Below are positions 52,673 through 60,578 of a DNA stretch of 64,000 bases, piece by piece (positions within the stretch are counted from its first letter, which is position 1; each line of letters begins with the position of its first letter). The stretch is from NCBI RefSeq assembly GCF_020447205.1, contig NZ_JAJAEL010000011.1, forward strand, positions 124,001-188,000. Direction: 5' to 3'. The stretch comes from Thalassolituus alkanivorans (lineage in GTDB: Bacteria > Pseudomonadota > Gammaproteobacteria > Pseudomonadales > Oceanobacteraceae). The notes under the pieces are model-generated. The model saw only the letters and a program-made list of their open reading frames with translations, searched no databases and had not been told where the DNA came from. The position numbers and the translations under genes are program-made.

Positions 52673-53647
52673 ATGCGGCCTATCTCAGCCATGTTTCAGG
52701 CTTCCACCCGCTTGCTTATCGGCGCCACGACCTTCGCAGCATTAATGCTGAGCGGCTGCTCGGCCAGTCAGCAGGAAGTGATTTATGACAAAGCCATTAA
52801 CCTGGCCCGCAGCAGCGCCGACCTGACCCTGAAACAGGTCGCCACCGGTGATGTGGAAATGCGTTATCTGGAACGTCAGGGCACAGGGCCAACCGTCTTA
52901 TTACTGCATGGTTTTTCTGCCAACAAAGATACCTGGCTGAAATTTGCCGCTGAAATGCCACAGGATTATCACCTGATTATTCCCGACCTGGCCGGTCACG
53001 GTGACACCCCGGCACCATCGACCCAGGATTATAATTTAATCCGCCAGGCTGAACGCCTGCATAAGCTGATGGCTGCGACGGGCGCTGAACAATTCCATAT
53101 TGCCGGCAATTCCATGGGCGGTGCCATCAGCGCCATTTATGCCACCCGCTATCCGCAACAGATTCTCAGCCTGACCTTAATTGATGCTGCCGGTGTTGAT
53201 GCGCCAGAGCAAAGCGAATATATGCAGGCGCTGGCCGAAGGCAAAAATCCGTTAATCGCTACCGACGAAGAAAGTTTTGAATACCGCTGGAATTTCGTCA
53301 TGAGTGAACCACCACTATTGCCATGGCCGCTGCGTCCGGTGGTTGTGCGTAAAACCATCGCCCGCGAAGGTATTAACCGCGAAATATTCAGCGATATGCT
53401 CGCTACCCGCGAAGAGCTGGCAGCCAGCCAGTTTGAGCAACAGCTGAGCGAAAAAGTCACCATGCCAACGCTGATTATCTGGGGAGAGGAAGACCGCGTA
53501 CTGGATGTATCAGCCGCACAGGTATTCAAAGAAAAGCTGCCACAAGCACAGGTAAAAATTTATCCGGGAATCGGTCATTTACCGATGGTCGAAATTCCGG
53601 CTGAAACCGCAGAACTGTACAGCCGTTTTATTGCAACCGCTGAATAA
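52673..53647 (+). CDS. Alpha/beta-hydrolase lipoprotein
   Basis: A 324-residue putative lipase or esterase. The signal is a lipoprotein type with lipobox LSGC near residue 28. The hydrolase core has the oxyanion HGFSANKDTW, the nucleophile elbow GNSMGG, the acid in WGEEDRVLD, and the His in GIGHLPMVE. It resembles Pseudomonas/Moraxella-type lipases with a lid region between strands. The start is the ATG at 52673; a longer frame reading back into the previous gene is out of context. A strong terminator follows. Confidence 0.9.
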   Translation: MRPISAMFQASTRLLIGATTFAALMLSGCSASQQEVIYDKAINLARSSADLTLKQVATGDVEMRYLERQGTGPTVLLLHGFSANKDTWLKFAAEMPQDYHLIIPDLAGHGDTPAPSTQDYNLIRQAERLHKLMAATGAEQFHIAGNSMGGAISAIYATRYPQQILSLTLIDAAGVDAPEQSEYMQALAEGKNPLIATDEESFEYRWNFVMSEPPLLPWPLRPVVVRKTIAREGINREIFSDMLATREELAASQFEQQLSEKVTMPTLIIWGEEDRVLDVSAAQVFKEKLPQAQVKIYPGIGHLPMVEIPAETAELYSRFIATAE

Positions 53648-53672
53648 TTCTGAAAAAGAGAGAATGCAGGCC

Positions 53673-53700
53673 AAAAAGCCCCGTTATCCGGGGCTTTTTT
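53673..53700 (+). terminator. Terminator after the lipoprotein hydrolase
   Basis: An AAAAAGCCCCG-type stem with its complement and a short loop, ending in six T's. It can also serve the convergent wrbA gene. Confidence 0.92.
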
Positions 53701-53717
53701 ATGTTGTTTAATAACGT

Positions 53718-54320
53718 TTAAACCGGTTGCAAACGCAACAGTGTGCGCGCCATATATTCTCCCTGATAAGCGGCCAGACTCAACTCCAGCTCTGACGGCT
53801 GACGACTACCATCAGCACCGGCTATACAGGCAGCGCCCAGCGGTGAGCCGCCTTTTACCGTACTGATATCCGTTAACCCCGGAGCGGTATAAGGCAGGCC
53901 GGCAATCAACATACCATGGTGCAGCAGCGTGGTATGAAACGACTGTATCGTGGTTTCATTACCACCGCCGGTGCCGGTTGAGGTAAACACACTGGCCAGT
54001 TTTCCCACCAGTGCATTCTGCATCCACAGGCCACCGGTCTGATCGAGGAAATTTCGCATCTGAGCTGCCATATTGCCGAAGCGGGTTGGCGTGCCAAAAA
54101 TAATACCGTCATAGCCGGCTAATTCGGCAACGCTGGCTTCATCTCCGGCCTGTTGCATTTTAATACCGGCTTTTTCCGCTATCTCAGAACTCAGGGTTTC
54201 CGGTACACGCTTCAGGCTGACGTCGACCCCCTCAATTTTACCGGCACCTTCTGCTACGGCCTGTGCCATGGTTTCGATATGGCCATAACTTGAATAATAT
54301 AAAACCAGTAATTTTTTCAT
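53718..54320 (-). CDS. wrbA: NAD(P)H:quinone oxidoreductase WrbA
   Basis: A 200-residue flavodoxin-like enzyme that reduces quinones by two electrons. FMN-binding segments are [15 protein letters not shown] (about residues 8-22), [21 protein letters not shown] (about 76-95), and STGTGGGNE. Its ATG overlaps the preceding gene's stop as ATGA, so it is translated with the DsbA-family protein, suggesting a joint role in redox or electrophile stress. Confidence 0.95.
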   Translation of the reverse strand: MKKLLVLYYSSYGHIETMAQAVAEGAGKIEGVDVSLKRVPETLSSEIAEKAGIKMQQAGDEASVAELAGYDGIIFGTPTRFGNMAAQMRNFLDQTGGLWMQNALVGKLASVFTSTGTGGGNETTIQSFHTTLLHHGMLIAGLPYTAPGLTDISTVKGGSPLGAACIAGADGSRQPSELELSLAAYQGEYMARTLLRLQPV

Positions 54321-54949
54321 GCCGCCTCCGCCAGTTGCTGTTCAATTAATTGTTCTAACTGTTCATTGGTTAACGTGCTGGAAACCAGCGTTTTACCATT
54401 AATCAGCAAGGTTGGAATCGAACGAACATTCAGCCGCCGTGCCAGCGCTATATCATCTTCCACCAGCAGGCGAAGTTCTTCCGTTTTTACCTGTTCCGCC
54501 AGAGCCTTACCGTCAAATCCCAGCGTATTGGCTGCGGCTATCAGAGTGTCTTCACTACCAATATTTTCATTCAGCAGCAGGTGACGACGCTGAATTTCAT
54601 CGAACATATCCCAGTGGGCAGCAGTGCCGTAGGTTATTTCTGCGGCCTTGGCGAACAGTGCCGCCAGCCAACCGGACGGATAAGAAAAAGGCTTGGCGCG
54701 CATGCCCTCGGTATTAAAACGGGCCGGATCATCGGCAGCTGCCTGACACTGCTGCCAGTGGCGCAGGATTTCGGCTTTTGCCAGCGCCATTGAGCCAAAG
54801 CGCTCAATCATTTCCTGCTCATTGCGCTGCAATACAAAACAGCGCTGACGGATCTGAACCTGCGGATGATCCGCCCAGCGGCGTAAACGTGGGCTGAGCA
54901 CATAGCACCAGCCGCAAACAGCATCGTGGAAAAAATCGATTGTGATCAT
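54317..54949 (-). CDS. DsbA-family oxidoreductase (FrnE-like)
   Basis: A 210-residue cytosolic thioredoxin-fold protein without a signal peptide. The active-site motif is CGWC in [16 protein letters not shown] (Cys13 and Cys16), and the cis-proline loop is [10 protein letters not shown]. It belongs to the DsbA/FrnE/2-hydroxychromene-2-carboxylate-isomerase group; the retained CxxC pair suggests redox activity. It is translationally coupled to wrbA. Confidence 0.9.
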   Translation of the reverse strand: MITIDFFHDAVCGWCYVLSPRLRRWADHPQVQIRQRCFVLQRNEQEMIERFGSMALAKAEILRHWQQCQAAADDPARFNTEGMRAKPFSYPSGWLAALFAKAAEITYGTAAHWDMFDEIQRRHLLLNENIGSEDTLIAAANTLGFDGKALAEQVKTEELRLLVEDDIALARRLNVRSIPTLLINGKTLVSSTLTNEQLEQLIEQQLAEAA

Positions 54950-55016
54950 TACTGCTCTCCTGTTGCAGATATTGGACGGAGAGCAGATTACGGCCAGGGG
55001 AAAATAAAAAATAATG

Positions 55017-55046
55017 AAAAGAACGGCTGAATATACGCCGTTTTTT
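55017..55046. terminator. Probable terminator after the LysR regulator gene
   Basis: An AACGGC/GCCGTT stem with flanking A- and T-runs, a few bases after the regulator stop. The stem is short and the loop nine bases, so it is a moderate call. Confidence 0.55.
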
Positions 55047-55052
55047 GCATGC

Positions 55053-55913
55053 TTATGCGGCAGGCGGGGTCTGGGTCAGCAATTCATACAGGCGGGCAAC
55101 GGCAGTCAGATGTGCAAACTCCGGGTTCAGACCGATATGCAAAGCCACTTCCCGCTCATTGCCGGCTGCCAGAGTAAGGCGCTGCATCCGCCCGGTAATC
55201 AGATATTCCGGCAGCCAGGCAAAGCCCACACCGGCTTCTACCGCCTGCTGAGCAAGTGCTGCAGAATCAAGGGTCAGACGCTGCTGTGCTGCCAGCCAGC
55301 CACTGTCGCGGTTGGCGCTGCCACTATCACGCAACACGATCTGGCAGTGTTGTTTAAGGTCGCTGTCAGTGAGTGGCCCGGCGCTCGCCAGCGGATGAGA
55401 TAAACCGCAGACACAGTGTTTACGCACCGCCAGTAAAGGCTCACTCAGTATGTCATGAGGTAATTGACTGGCGATGGCGACAGCAACCAGCCCCTGTTCC
55501 AGCAGCTGCGAGGCACCCGATAACGCACTTTCATAAATCTGTACCGACACCTGTGGCATTTCTGCGCTGAACTGCGCCAGTCGCGGTAACCAATATGCCG
55601 GAGGTAACAGGACATCCACCGCCAGGGCGATTTCCTGACGCTGTGCCAAAGCACTATCGGTAGCTTTTATTTCCAGCGATTCGGCGCGGGCCAGTAAAGC
55701 CCGTGCCTGCACCAGCAATTGTTCCCCGGCCAGCGTCAGCTGCGACTGACGCCCCTGAACCTGAAATAAAGGCTGATTTAATAAAGATTCCATTTTTTTC
55801 AGACTGTGCACCACCGCCGACTGGCTTTTGCAGAGAAATTCTGCCGCTTTAATGGTGCTTCCCTGCTCAGCCGTAGCAACAAAAGTGCGCCACATTTCCA
55901 GAGTAATTTTCAT
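55053..55913 (-). CDS. LysR-family transcriptional regulator
   Basis: A 286-residue regulator. The N-terminal winged helix-turn-helix is clear (TFVATAEQGSTIKAAEFL, SQSAVVHSLKKMES), followed by a substrate-binding domain from about residue 90. It lies upstream of, and on the same strand as, the DsbA-family/wrbA pair, with a probable terminator and 103 bases between. Regulation of that pair is a reasonable guess only. Confidence 0.93.
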   Translation of the reverse strand: MKITLEMWRTFVATAEQGSTIKAAEFLCKSQSAVVHSLKKMESLLNQPLFQVQGRQSQLTLAGEQLLVQARALLARAESLEIKATDSALAQRQEIALAVDVLLPPAYWLPRLAQFSAEMPQVSVQIYESALSGASQLLEQGLVAVAIASQLPHDILSEPLLAVRKHCVCGLSHPLASAGPLTDSDLKQHCQIVLRDSGSANRDSGWLAAQQRLTLDSAALAQQAVEAGVGFAWLPEYLITGRMQRLTLAAGNEREVALHIGLNPEFAHLTAVARLYELLTQTPPAA

Positions 55914-56049
55914 ACTGTTTAAACCGCATACCGACCTGGGGATACAACCGTATTTCCTGACGGAAACCGGCGATGTCAGAGCTTGCTTACAGCGGAGAGC
56001 GTGGCTCTGACAATATACTGAGCAGCTCTGACAACATACGATGACGAAG

Positions 56050-56802
56050 TTATTCGTCCGCCCAGGATAATACCTGTCCGGTCACGGCGCCGCCATCAAT
56101 GACGAATTCACTGCCGGTTGAATAGGTGGCTTCGGTAAACATAAAGCGCGCCATGCGCGCGACCTCAAGCGCCTCACCAAACCGGGGAATGGGCTGCGCC
56201 TGAGCAATCGCATCGGGCAAGCCATCGGTCATGGCAGTGCGTATTGGCCCGGGGTGTAATGACAGCACGCGGATATTGTATGGCGCCAGATCCAGCGCCG
56301 CGGCCTTGGTCAGCCCGCGTACGCCCCATTTACTGGCAACATAACCGGCAAGACCGCCATAACCCTGTAAACCTGCCGTGGATGAGGTATTTACAATGGC
56401 CCCGCCGCCTGCTTTTTTCAGCGCCGGTGTGACGCAATGAATGCCGAGAAACACACCGTATAAATTGATATCGGTAATGCGCTTAAACTCTTCCGGCGAG
56501 CTGTTTTCTGCACCACTGAAACCCACGACTCCGGCATTATTGAATAGTGCGTTCAGGCCGCCGAATTCTGTTTCAGCAAAAGCGATTGCCTGCTCCCAGT
56601 CCTTAACACTGACCACATCCAGATGCCGGTAACGCACCCGTGAACCCAGCTCCTTAGCCAGAGCATTTCCTGCATCGTCCTGTACATCGGCAATCAATAC
56701 CTGAGCACCTTCCGCTGCCAGCAGCCTGGCGGTAGCGGCACCAATACCACTGGCTCCGCCAGTGATCAGTATTTTCAGATCCTGCGTTGCGATTACGTTC
56801 AT
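56050..56802 (-). CDS. Short-chain dehydrogenase/reductase
   Basis: A 250-residue classical SDR. TGGASGIG forms the nucleotide loop, NNAGVVG and NTSSTAG follow, the catalytic pair is in YVASKWGVRGL, and LHPGPIRTAMT ends the substrate region. The acidic residue after the second strand (IADVQDD) predicts NAD rather than NADP. AAGGAGAA precedes the ATG at 56802. It is similar to 3-alpha/20-beta-hydroxysteroid-type SDRs; the real substrate is unknown. Confidence 0.92.
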   Translation of the reverse strand: MNVIATQDLKILITGGASGIGAATARLLAAEGAQVLIADVQDDAGNALAKELGSRVRYRHLDVVSVKDWEQAIAFAETEFGGLNALFNNAGVVGFSGAENSSPEEFKRITDINLYGVFLGIHCVTPALKKAGGGAIVNTSSTAGLQGYGGLAGYVASKWGVRGLTKAAALDLAPYNIRVLSLHPGPIRTAMTDGLPDAIAQAQPIPRFGEALEVARMARFMFTEATYSTGSEFVIDGGAVTGQVLSWADE

Positions 56803-56862
56803 AACGGTTCTCCTTGCTGATTCTGCAGCCGGCATTTGCCGGACCATGATCAAAGCATAGGC

Positions 56863-56899
56863 AAAAAAAATCCGCTGCCACACGGGTGACAGCGGATTA
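56863..56899 (-). terminator. Terminator after the acid phosphatase gene
   Basis: An AATCCGCTG/CAGCGGATT stem with an inner GTCACCCGTG partial palindrome in the loop, then eight T's on the minus strand, 25 bases after the stop. Confidence 0.88.
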
Positions 56900-56923
56900 T
56901 GCGTTATTGCACTAACGCCCGGT

Positions 56924-57958
56924 TTATTGGCGGGTCAGGGTTTTATCAAAAGCACGGGTCACTTCACCGCTGACGCTGTCAACGGTATAAGAAGTTGCAC
57001 GGAATTCATCGCCAGCGATTTCGATATAGAAAAAGCCCAGCGTTTTATCCTGTTGCCAGTAAGCTGCGTTGCGCTCGGTGTCTTTGAACTCACGGCTCTT
57101 GCCACCGGCACCGGAAACCATGTGCAGGGTTTTTCCGCATTTATCCACCGGCTGCAGGAACTGCAGTTCATGATCGTGACCGGCAATCATCACATCCACT
57201 TTGTTACAGACGTGGTCTTTCAGCATGTCGTAATACACCACGCCGGCGCCCGGGAAGCCGTCATACATACCGGCGTTACCGTGCTTACCGTTGGACAGAA
57301 ACGGATGATGGGCAAAGGCGATTTTCCACGGTGCGGAAGCGTTATTCAGCTCGCGGTCGATCCATTCTGCCTGGGTCTTTTTGTACGGCAGCTGCCAGTA
57401 TTCGGCATCGGCATCGCCCACTGCGGCCAGCGGGTTGGAATCGAGGGAGAAGAAGTTAATCAGTGGCTGCTCTTCGTTTAACGGCGCGGAGAACGTGTAG
57501 TAACGTGCCGGCATCTGCCACTTATTGCTTGGGCGGTTCTGCTGGTAGTGATAATCCACCTGAATATCGCCTTTATCGTTATCCAGACCATCACCACCGA
57601 ATAACCATGAGTTATCGTGGTTGCCCAGCGTCATATAAAACGGGAAGTTGAGGTTTTTATACGGGTCTTCAAATTTGGTCTGAAACTGAATATCCGATAC
57701 CGAATCTACGCCGGCTTCATAAATGTTATCGCCCAATCCGATGGCGAAATCACAACCACGTTCGGCACATACAGATTCCAGTGCAGCAGCCACTTTATAC
57801 TGACCATCACCGCCAGTACCCATATCGCCGATAGCGATAAAGCGGACGGTCTTGTTAACAGTACCCACATCCGGCAGCGGCTCCGGGGTTTTCGACATGG
57901 CCAGCGCCTGAGCGGCAACCACACTGCTCAGCAGCACGGGAAGCATCATTTTATTCAT
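56924..57958 (-). CDS. Purple-acid-phosphatase-like metallophosphoesterase (TRAP type)
   Basis: A 344-residue exported phosphatase with a signal peptide ending near residue 20 (AQALA). Binuclear metal motifs are in the expected order: IGDMGTGG, LGDNIYEAG (with the Tyr that gives purple acid phosphatases their colour), LGNHDN, AHHP and AGHDHE. It resembles mammalian-type tartrate-resistant acid phosphatase more than plant enzymes. It probably releases phosphate from organic esters in the periplasm or outside. No convincing Pho box was found upstream. Confidence 0.92.
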   Translation of the reverse strand: MNKMMLPVLLSSVVAAQALAMSKTPEPLPDVGTVNKTVRFIAIGDMGTGGDGQYKVAAALESVCAERGCDFAIGLGDNIYEAGVDSVSDIQFQTKFEDPYKNLNFPFYMTLGNHDNSWLFGGDGLDNDKGDIQVDYHYQQNRPSNKWQMPARYYTFSAPLNEEQPLINFFSLDSNPLAAVGDADAEYWQLPYKKTQAEWIDRELNNASAPWKIAFAHHPFLSNGKHGNAGMYDGFPGAGVVYYDMLKDHVCNKVDVMIAGHDHELQFLQPVDKCGKTLHMVSGAGGKSREFKDTERNAAYWQQDKTLGFFYIEIAGDEFRATSYTVDSVSGEVTRAFDKTLTRQ

Positions 57959-58247
57959 AGGTATCTCCTTTATTCAGCGGTGAGAACAACATTGTGAAAG
58001 CCGCCGCAGCATAGTGGCACCATGTTACAGCTTTGTTTTTGTTTTATGGCAATGCGGATAACAGCACAAAGGTACCAATCTCAAAAGGACACTACCGGCC
58101 AGTGGTGAGGATATAACGCAACCCGGCTCAGGGCGGCATCAAAACAGCCTGATACACCGGCCGTTAAAACGTCATTTCGGCCATATTCAACACAGGCCAG
58201 CCACTCTACACTGCGCGCCTTTACAACCAAAACCGAAGAACCCAGCT

Positions 58248-58757
58248 ATGGCAAACACAGATAAAGCAAACCGTCCTAACCGACTCAGCACCGTCGTCAG
58301 CAAAGTGAATAAACTGCCGGTAGCCTGGCGCGCCAAGGCACTGTCACTGGTAATGGGCCGGGTGATTCCTTTCGCCGGCACCGCCGGCACCCGCGTAGAA
58401 AAACTGACCCCGCAGGAATGCGTGATCGTTATGCGCAACAAGAAGAAAGTGCAGAACCATATCGGCAGTGTGCACGCCGCGGCGATGGGTCTGCTGGCCG
58501 AGTCGGCCACTGGCTTTATGACCGGCATGAGCGTACCCGATGACCGCATCATTGTTATCCGCTCCATGCAGCTGGAATACCTCAAGCGTGCCAGCGGTGA
58601 TATGAAAGCGGTGGCAAGTTTCAGCGATGAGCAGCTCGACTATGTGAAGAACACCGAAAAAGGCGATATCGAAGTACCGGTTGTGATCACCGATGGCAGC
58701 GGTACCGAAACCGTCAAAGCCACCATGGTGTGGGCGTGGACGCCGAAGAAGAAGTAA
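58248..58757 (+). CDS. DUF4442 hotdog-fold protein (possible thioesterase)
   Basis: A 169-residue protein of the DUF4442 family, related to hotdog thioesterases (PaaI/YiiD-like). Visible family blocks are PFAGTAGTRVEKLTPQE, QNHIGSVHAAAMGLLAE (the region holding the thioesterase-type acidic residue) and YLKRASGDMKAVA. Enzymatic activity is inferred from fold only. It is convergent with the MarR gene; a GCGGCAA/TTGCCGC hairpin without a T run lies between them (58770-58788). Confidence 0.9.
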   Translation: MANTDKANRPNRLSTVVSKVNKLPVAWRAKALSLVMGRVIPFAGTAGTRVEKLTPQECVIVMRNKKKVQNHIGSVHAAAMGLLAESATGFMTGMSVPDDRIIVIRSMQLEYLKRASGDMKAVASFSDEQLDYVKNTEKGDIEVPVVITDGSGTETVKATMVWAWTPKKK

Positions 58758-58811
58758 GTATGTGATGCAGCGGCAAAGGAATTGCCGCAGCCATTACGCG
58801 GGAGCAAAACG

Positions 58812-59372
58812 CTACTGCCGTTCATGCTCCTTACAAATCAGCTCTGCATCTTCTGCTGACAGTGGCTGTTGCAGCAGATTGCAGAAATACCCGTCTTCTG
58901 TCTCACGGTTATGGCGACACGAACGGCATATACCAAATGATTTCATCTGATTAGCGCTTAAAAATCCTGTCAGCAATAATTTCAGAGCGGCGCTGACCTG
59001 TTGCTGCTCAGCAACCGATAAATGCGCACAGGCTTTAACAAACATCGGAGAGGGAATCAGCTGCTGCAACAGCTGCTGACCCGCCTCAGTCACGCGCAGA
59101 TGCGTTACGCGCTTATCCGCGGTATCCGCAACCTTTTGCAGCAATGCCTTTTTTTCCAGCACTTTCAGCGTCTGCGACACCGTGCCTTTGGTCTGCCCCA
59201 GATACTCACTCACCGCCATTGGCGTATCCGAATAGCGATTGCAGATCGACAGGTAATGCAGCGCCTCCAGCTGAACCGGCAACAGGCCGAATTCTGCGCC
59301 GCACTGGCGTGCGTCAACCCGGAGTAATTCCCCAAGCCGCTCAACGTGGTTGTAAATCAGATCAGTCATCAT
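58812..59372 (-). CDS. MarR-family regulator with Cys-rich C-terminal tail
   Basis: A winged-helix repressor of about 186 residues. The DNA-binding part contains PMAVSEYLGQTKGTVSQTLKVLEK and the wing DKRVTHLRVTEAG. Beyond the normal MarR length, the last 45 residues carry CRSC, a third Cys 12 residues later and a fourth in LICKEH, which could bind metal or sense oxidants. No strong ribosome site is visible; an in-frame GTG lies two codons upstream (59378) and another ATG one codon inside (59369). It is divergent from the thioredoxin-like gene, with likely operator repeats between. Confidence 0.9.
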   Translation of the reverse strand: MMTDLIYNHVERLGELLRVDARQCGAEFGLLPVQLEALHYLSICNRYSDTPMAVSEYLGQTKGTVSQTLKVLEKKALLQKVADTADKRVTHLRVTEAGQQLLQQLIPSPMFVKACAHLSVAEQQQVSAALKLLLTGFLSANQMKSFGICRSCRHNRETEDGYFCNLLQQPLSAEDAELICKEHERQ

Positions 59373-59382
59373 TGGCACATAG

Positions 59383-59451
59383 TATCGACTAAAAACTTTA
59401 TTGACAACAGGGCAATCCGTCCCTTAGGGTTTAAAAGGTGTCGAGTCGATA
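59383..59451. promoter_or_regulatory. Divergent promoter region with inverted TATCGACT/AGTCGATA sites (probable MarR operator)
   Basis: TATCGACT at 59383-59390 and its exact complement at 59444-59451 flank a TTGACA (59401-59406) that may be the -35 for the rightward genes. One copy lies just before the MarR start and the other 20 bases before the thioredoxin-like gene, as expected for a repressor controlling itself and its neighbours. The motif is seen; binding is inferred. Confidence 0.6.
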
Positions 59452-59471
59452 CATAAATTTGGAGAGAGATA

Positions 59472-59714
59472 ATGAACAACGCCATTTTTTATCACGCCGG
59501 TTGTCCGGTATGTGTCAGCGCAGAACAGGCTCTGCTGGCCGCACTGGATCAGCAGCGCCTGAATCTGAAAGTCGTCCATCTGGGTGAAGAGCCCGCCGAA
59601 ATCACAGCTGCGGAATTAGCCGGCGTAAAATCGGTACCCGCATTGCTGCTCAACGGTCAGGTGCTCCATATCAATTTCGGAGCCTCATTAGACGATTTAA
59701 AAGGAGCGCAATAA
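59472..59714 (+). CDS. Thioredoxin/glutaredoxin-like mini-protein with CPVC
   Basis: An 80-residue cytosolic protein: IFYHAGCPVCVSAEQALL places CPVC at residues 11-14, and VKSVPALLLNGQVLHINFGASL has the cis-proline loop of the thioredoxin fold. It is shorter than standard thioredoxin (about 105) and close to glutaredoxin or NrdH size. GGAGAGAG lies before the ATG. Its stop shares a base with the next start (TAATG), so the two are coupled. Confidence 0.88.
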   Translation: MNNAIFYHAGCPVCVSAEQALLAALDQQRLNLKVVHLGEEPAEITAAELAGVKSVPALLLNGQVLHINFGASLDDLKGAQ

Positions 59715-60457
59715 TGGCTAATCATTCACTGTTGCTGGCCTTTATAGCGGCGGGATTTTCTGCCGCAGCCTGTGCGGGCGGCCACCATCACGGCGGCATA
59801 CAGGCAGAAAAGAAAAATATTGAGCTGGCTCCTTTCGATATTATTCATACCAAAATCACCACTGAAGGCAGCATCGCAACCTTCCATATGGCGGTATCCG
59901 GTAATGCCGGAGAAAATACTCCCGCGGCGAGCGGACAGCTTGCCGGCAGCCATGTATTTTCCTATGTCTGGCCAACAACCATTGACAGCTACGAGGTGGG
60001 TTTTGACAAACAAGCCGGTATTCTGGCTCTGGCGGTAACCAGCCATCCGGATTTTGACGACACACCGCTGTACGATGAAAACAATGATGGCGATACCGGC
60101 AACGACGGCAATCTCTGGCACAGTCATTGGGTGGTGTTACATCCCGATGAACGCTGTGGCAAAGGTGCACTGGGCGTTGCCGATATTCCGGAAGGTGTTA
60201 AGCCGCGTTTGCCGGCAACCTGGCCGGGCCTGCCAATTCTGCTCGACAGCCCGGGCTGGGACCCGGTGTTCTCCGCCGAGCATGTGGAGGTTCGTGTTCC
60301 CTTTGCAGATATTGCCGTTGTTGAACAGGCAAACTTTGATGGTGTAACCGCAGGTTTACGGGTTAATCAGAGTGTGCACTCGCCACTGCTGTGTGTGGTG
60401 AATGTAATGGATATAGCCTCGGGCGATCTGAGTTTACCGGGCAAGGTCAATCACTGA
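59714..60457 (+). CDS. His-rich exported protein of unknown function
   Basis: A 247-residue protein I do not recognise. It starts with a hydrophobic signal ending near AAAC-AGG (possibly a weak lipobox), immediately followed by GGHHHGG, a likely metal-binding tag. The rest looks beta-rich, with an acidic DENNDGDTGNDG stretch (calcium-loop-like) followed by LWHSHWVVLHPDERCG. AAGGAG precedes the ATG. Its coupling to a CPVC protein and a Cys-tailed MarR suggests a metal- or redox-responsive envelope function. Confidence 0.8.
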   Translation: MANHSLLLAFIAAGFSAAACAGGHHHGGIQAEKKNIELAPFDIIHTKITTEGSIATFHMAVSGNAGENTPAASGQLAGSHVFSYVWPTTIDSYEVGFDKQAGILALAVTSHPDFDDTPLYDENNDGDTGNDGNLWHSHWVVLHPDERCGKGALGVADIPEGVKPRLPATWPGLPILLDSPGWDPVFSAEHVEVRVPFADIAVVEQANFDGVTAGLRVNQSVHSPLLCVVNVMDIASGDLSLPGKVNH

Positions 60458-60521
60458 GCCATAGCCGGACAAGGATGTCTGCTTATTCAAAAAATCAGAG
60501 GATAAATACCTGAAAAGCTCC

Positions 60522-60564
60522 ATAAAACAGCCCCGGCAGTATTAACCTGCCGGGGCTGTTTTAT
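60522..60564. terminator. Bidirectional terminator after the His-rich protein gene
   Basis: An 18-bp perfect stem (ATAAAACAGCCCCGGCAG and its complement) with a seven-base loop; T-rich on both strands. It separates the cassette from the convergent TonB2 operon. Confidence 0.93.
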
Positions 60565-60578
60565 AGCCGATAAAAGAA

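Noticed and set aside
57959-58060. Possible Pho box (CTGTAAC...) upstream of the acid phosphatase
   Set aside because: Only one half-site fits; the second 7-base half does not match, so I do not claim PhoB control.
58770-58788. GCGGCAA/TTGCCGC hairpin between the DUF4442 and MarR genes
   Set aside because: It lacks a T run on either strand, so it is not called a terminator.
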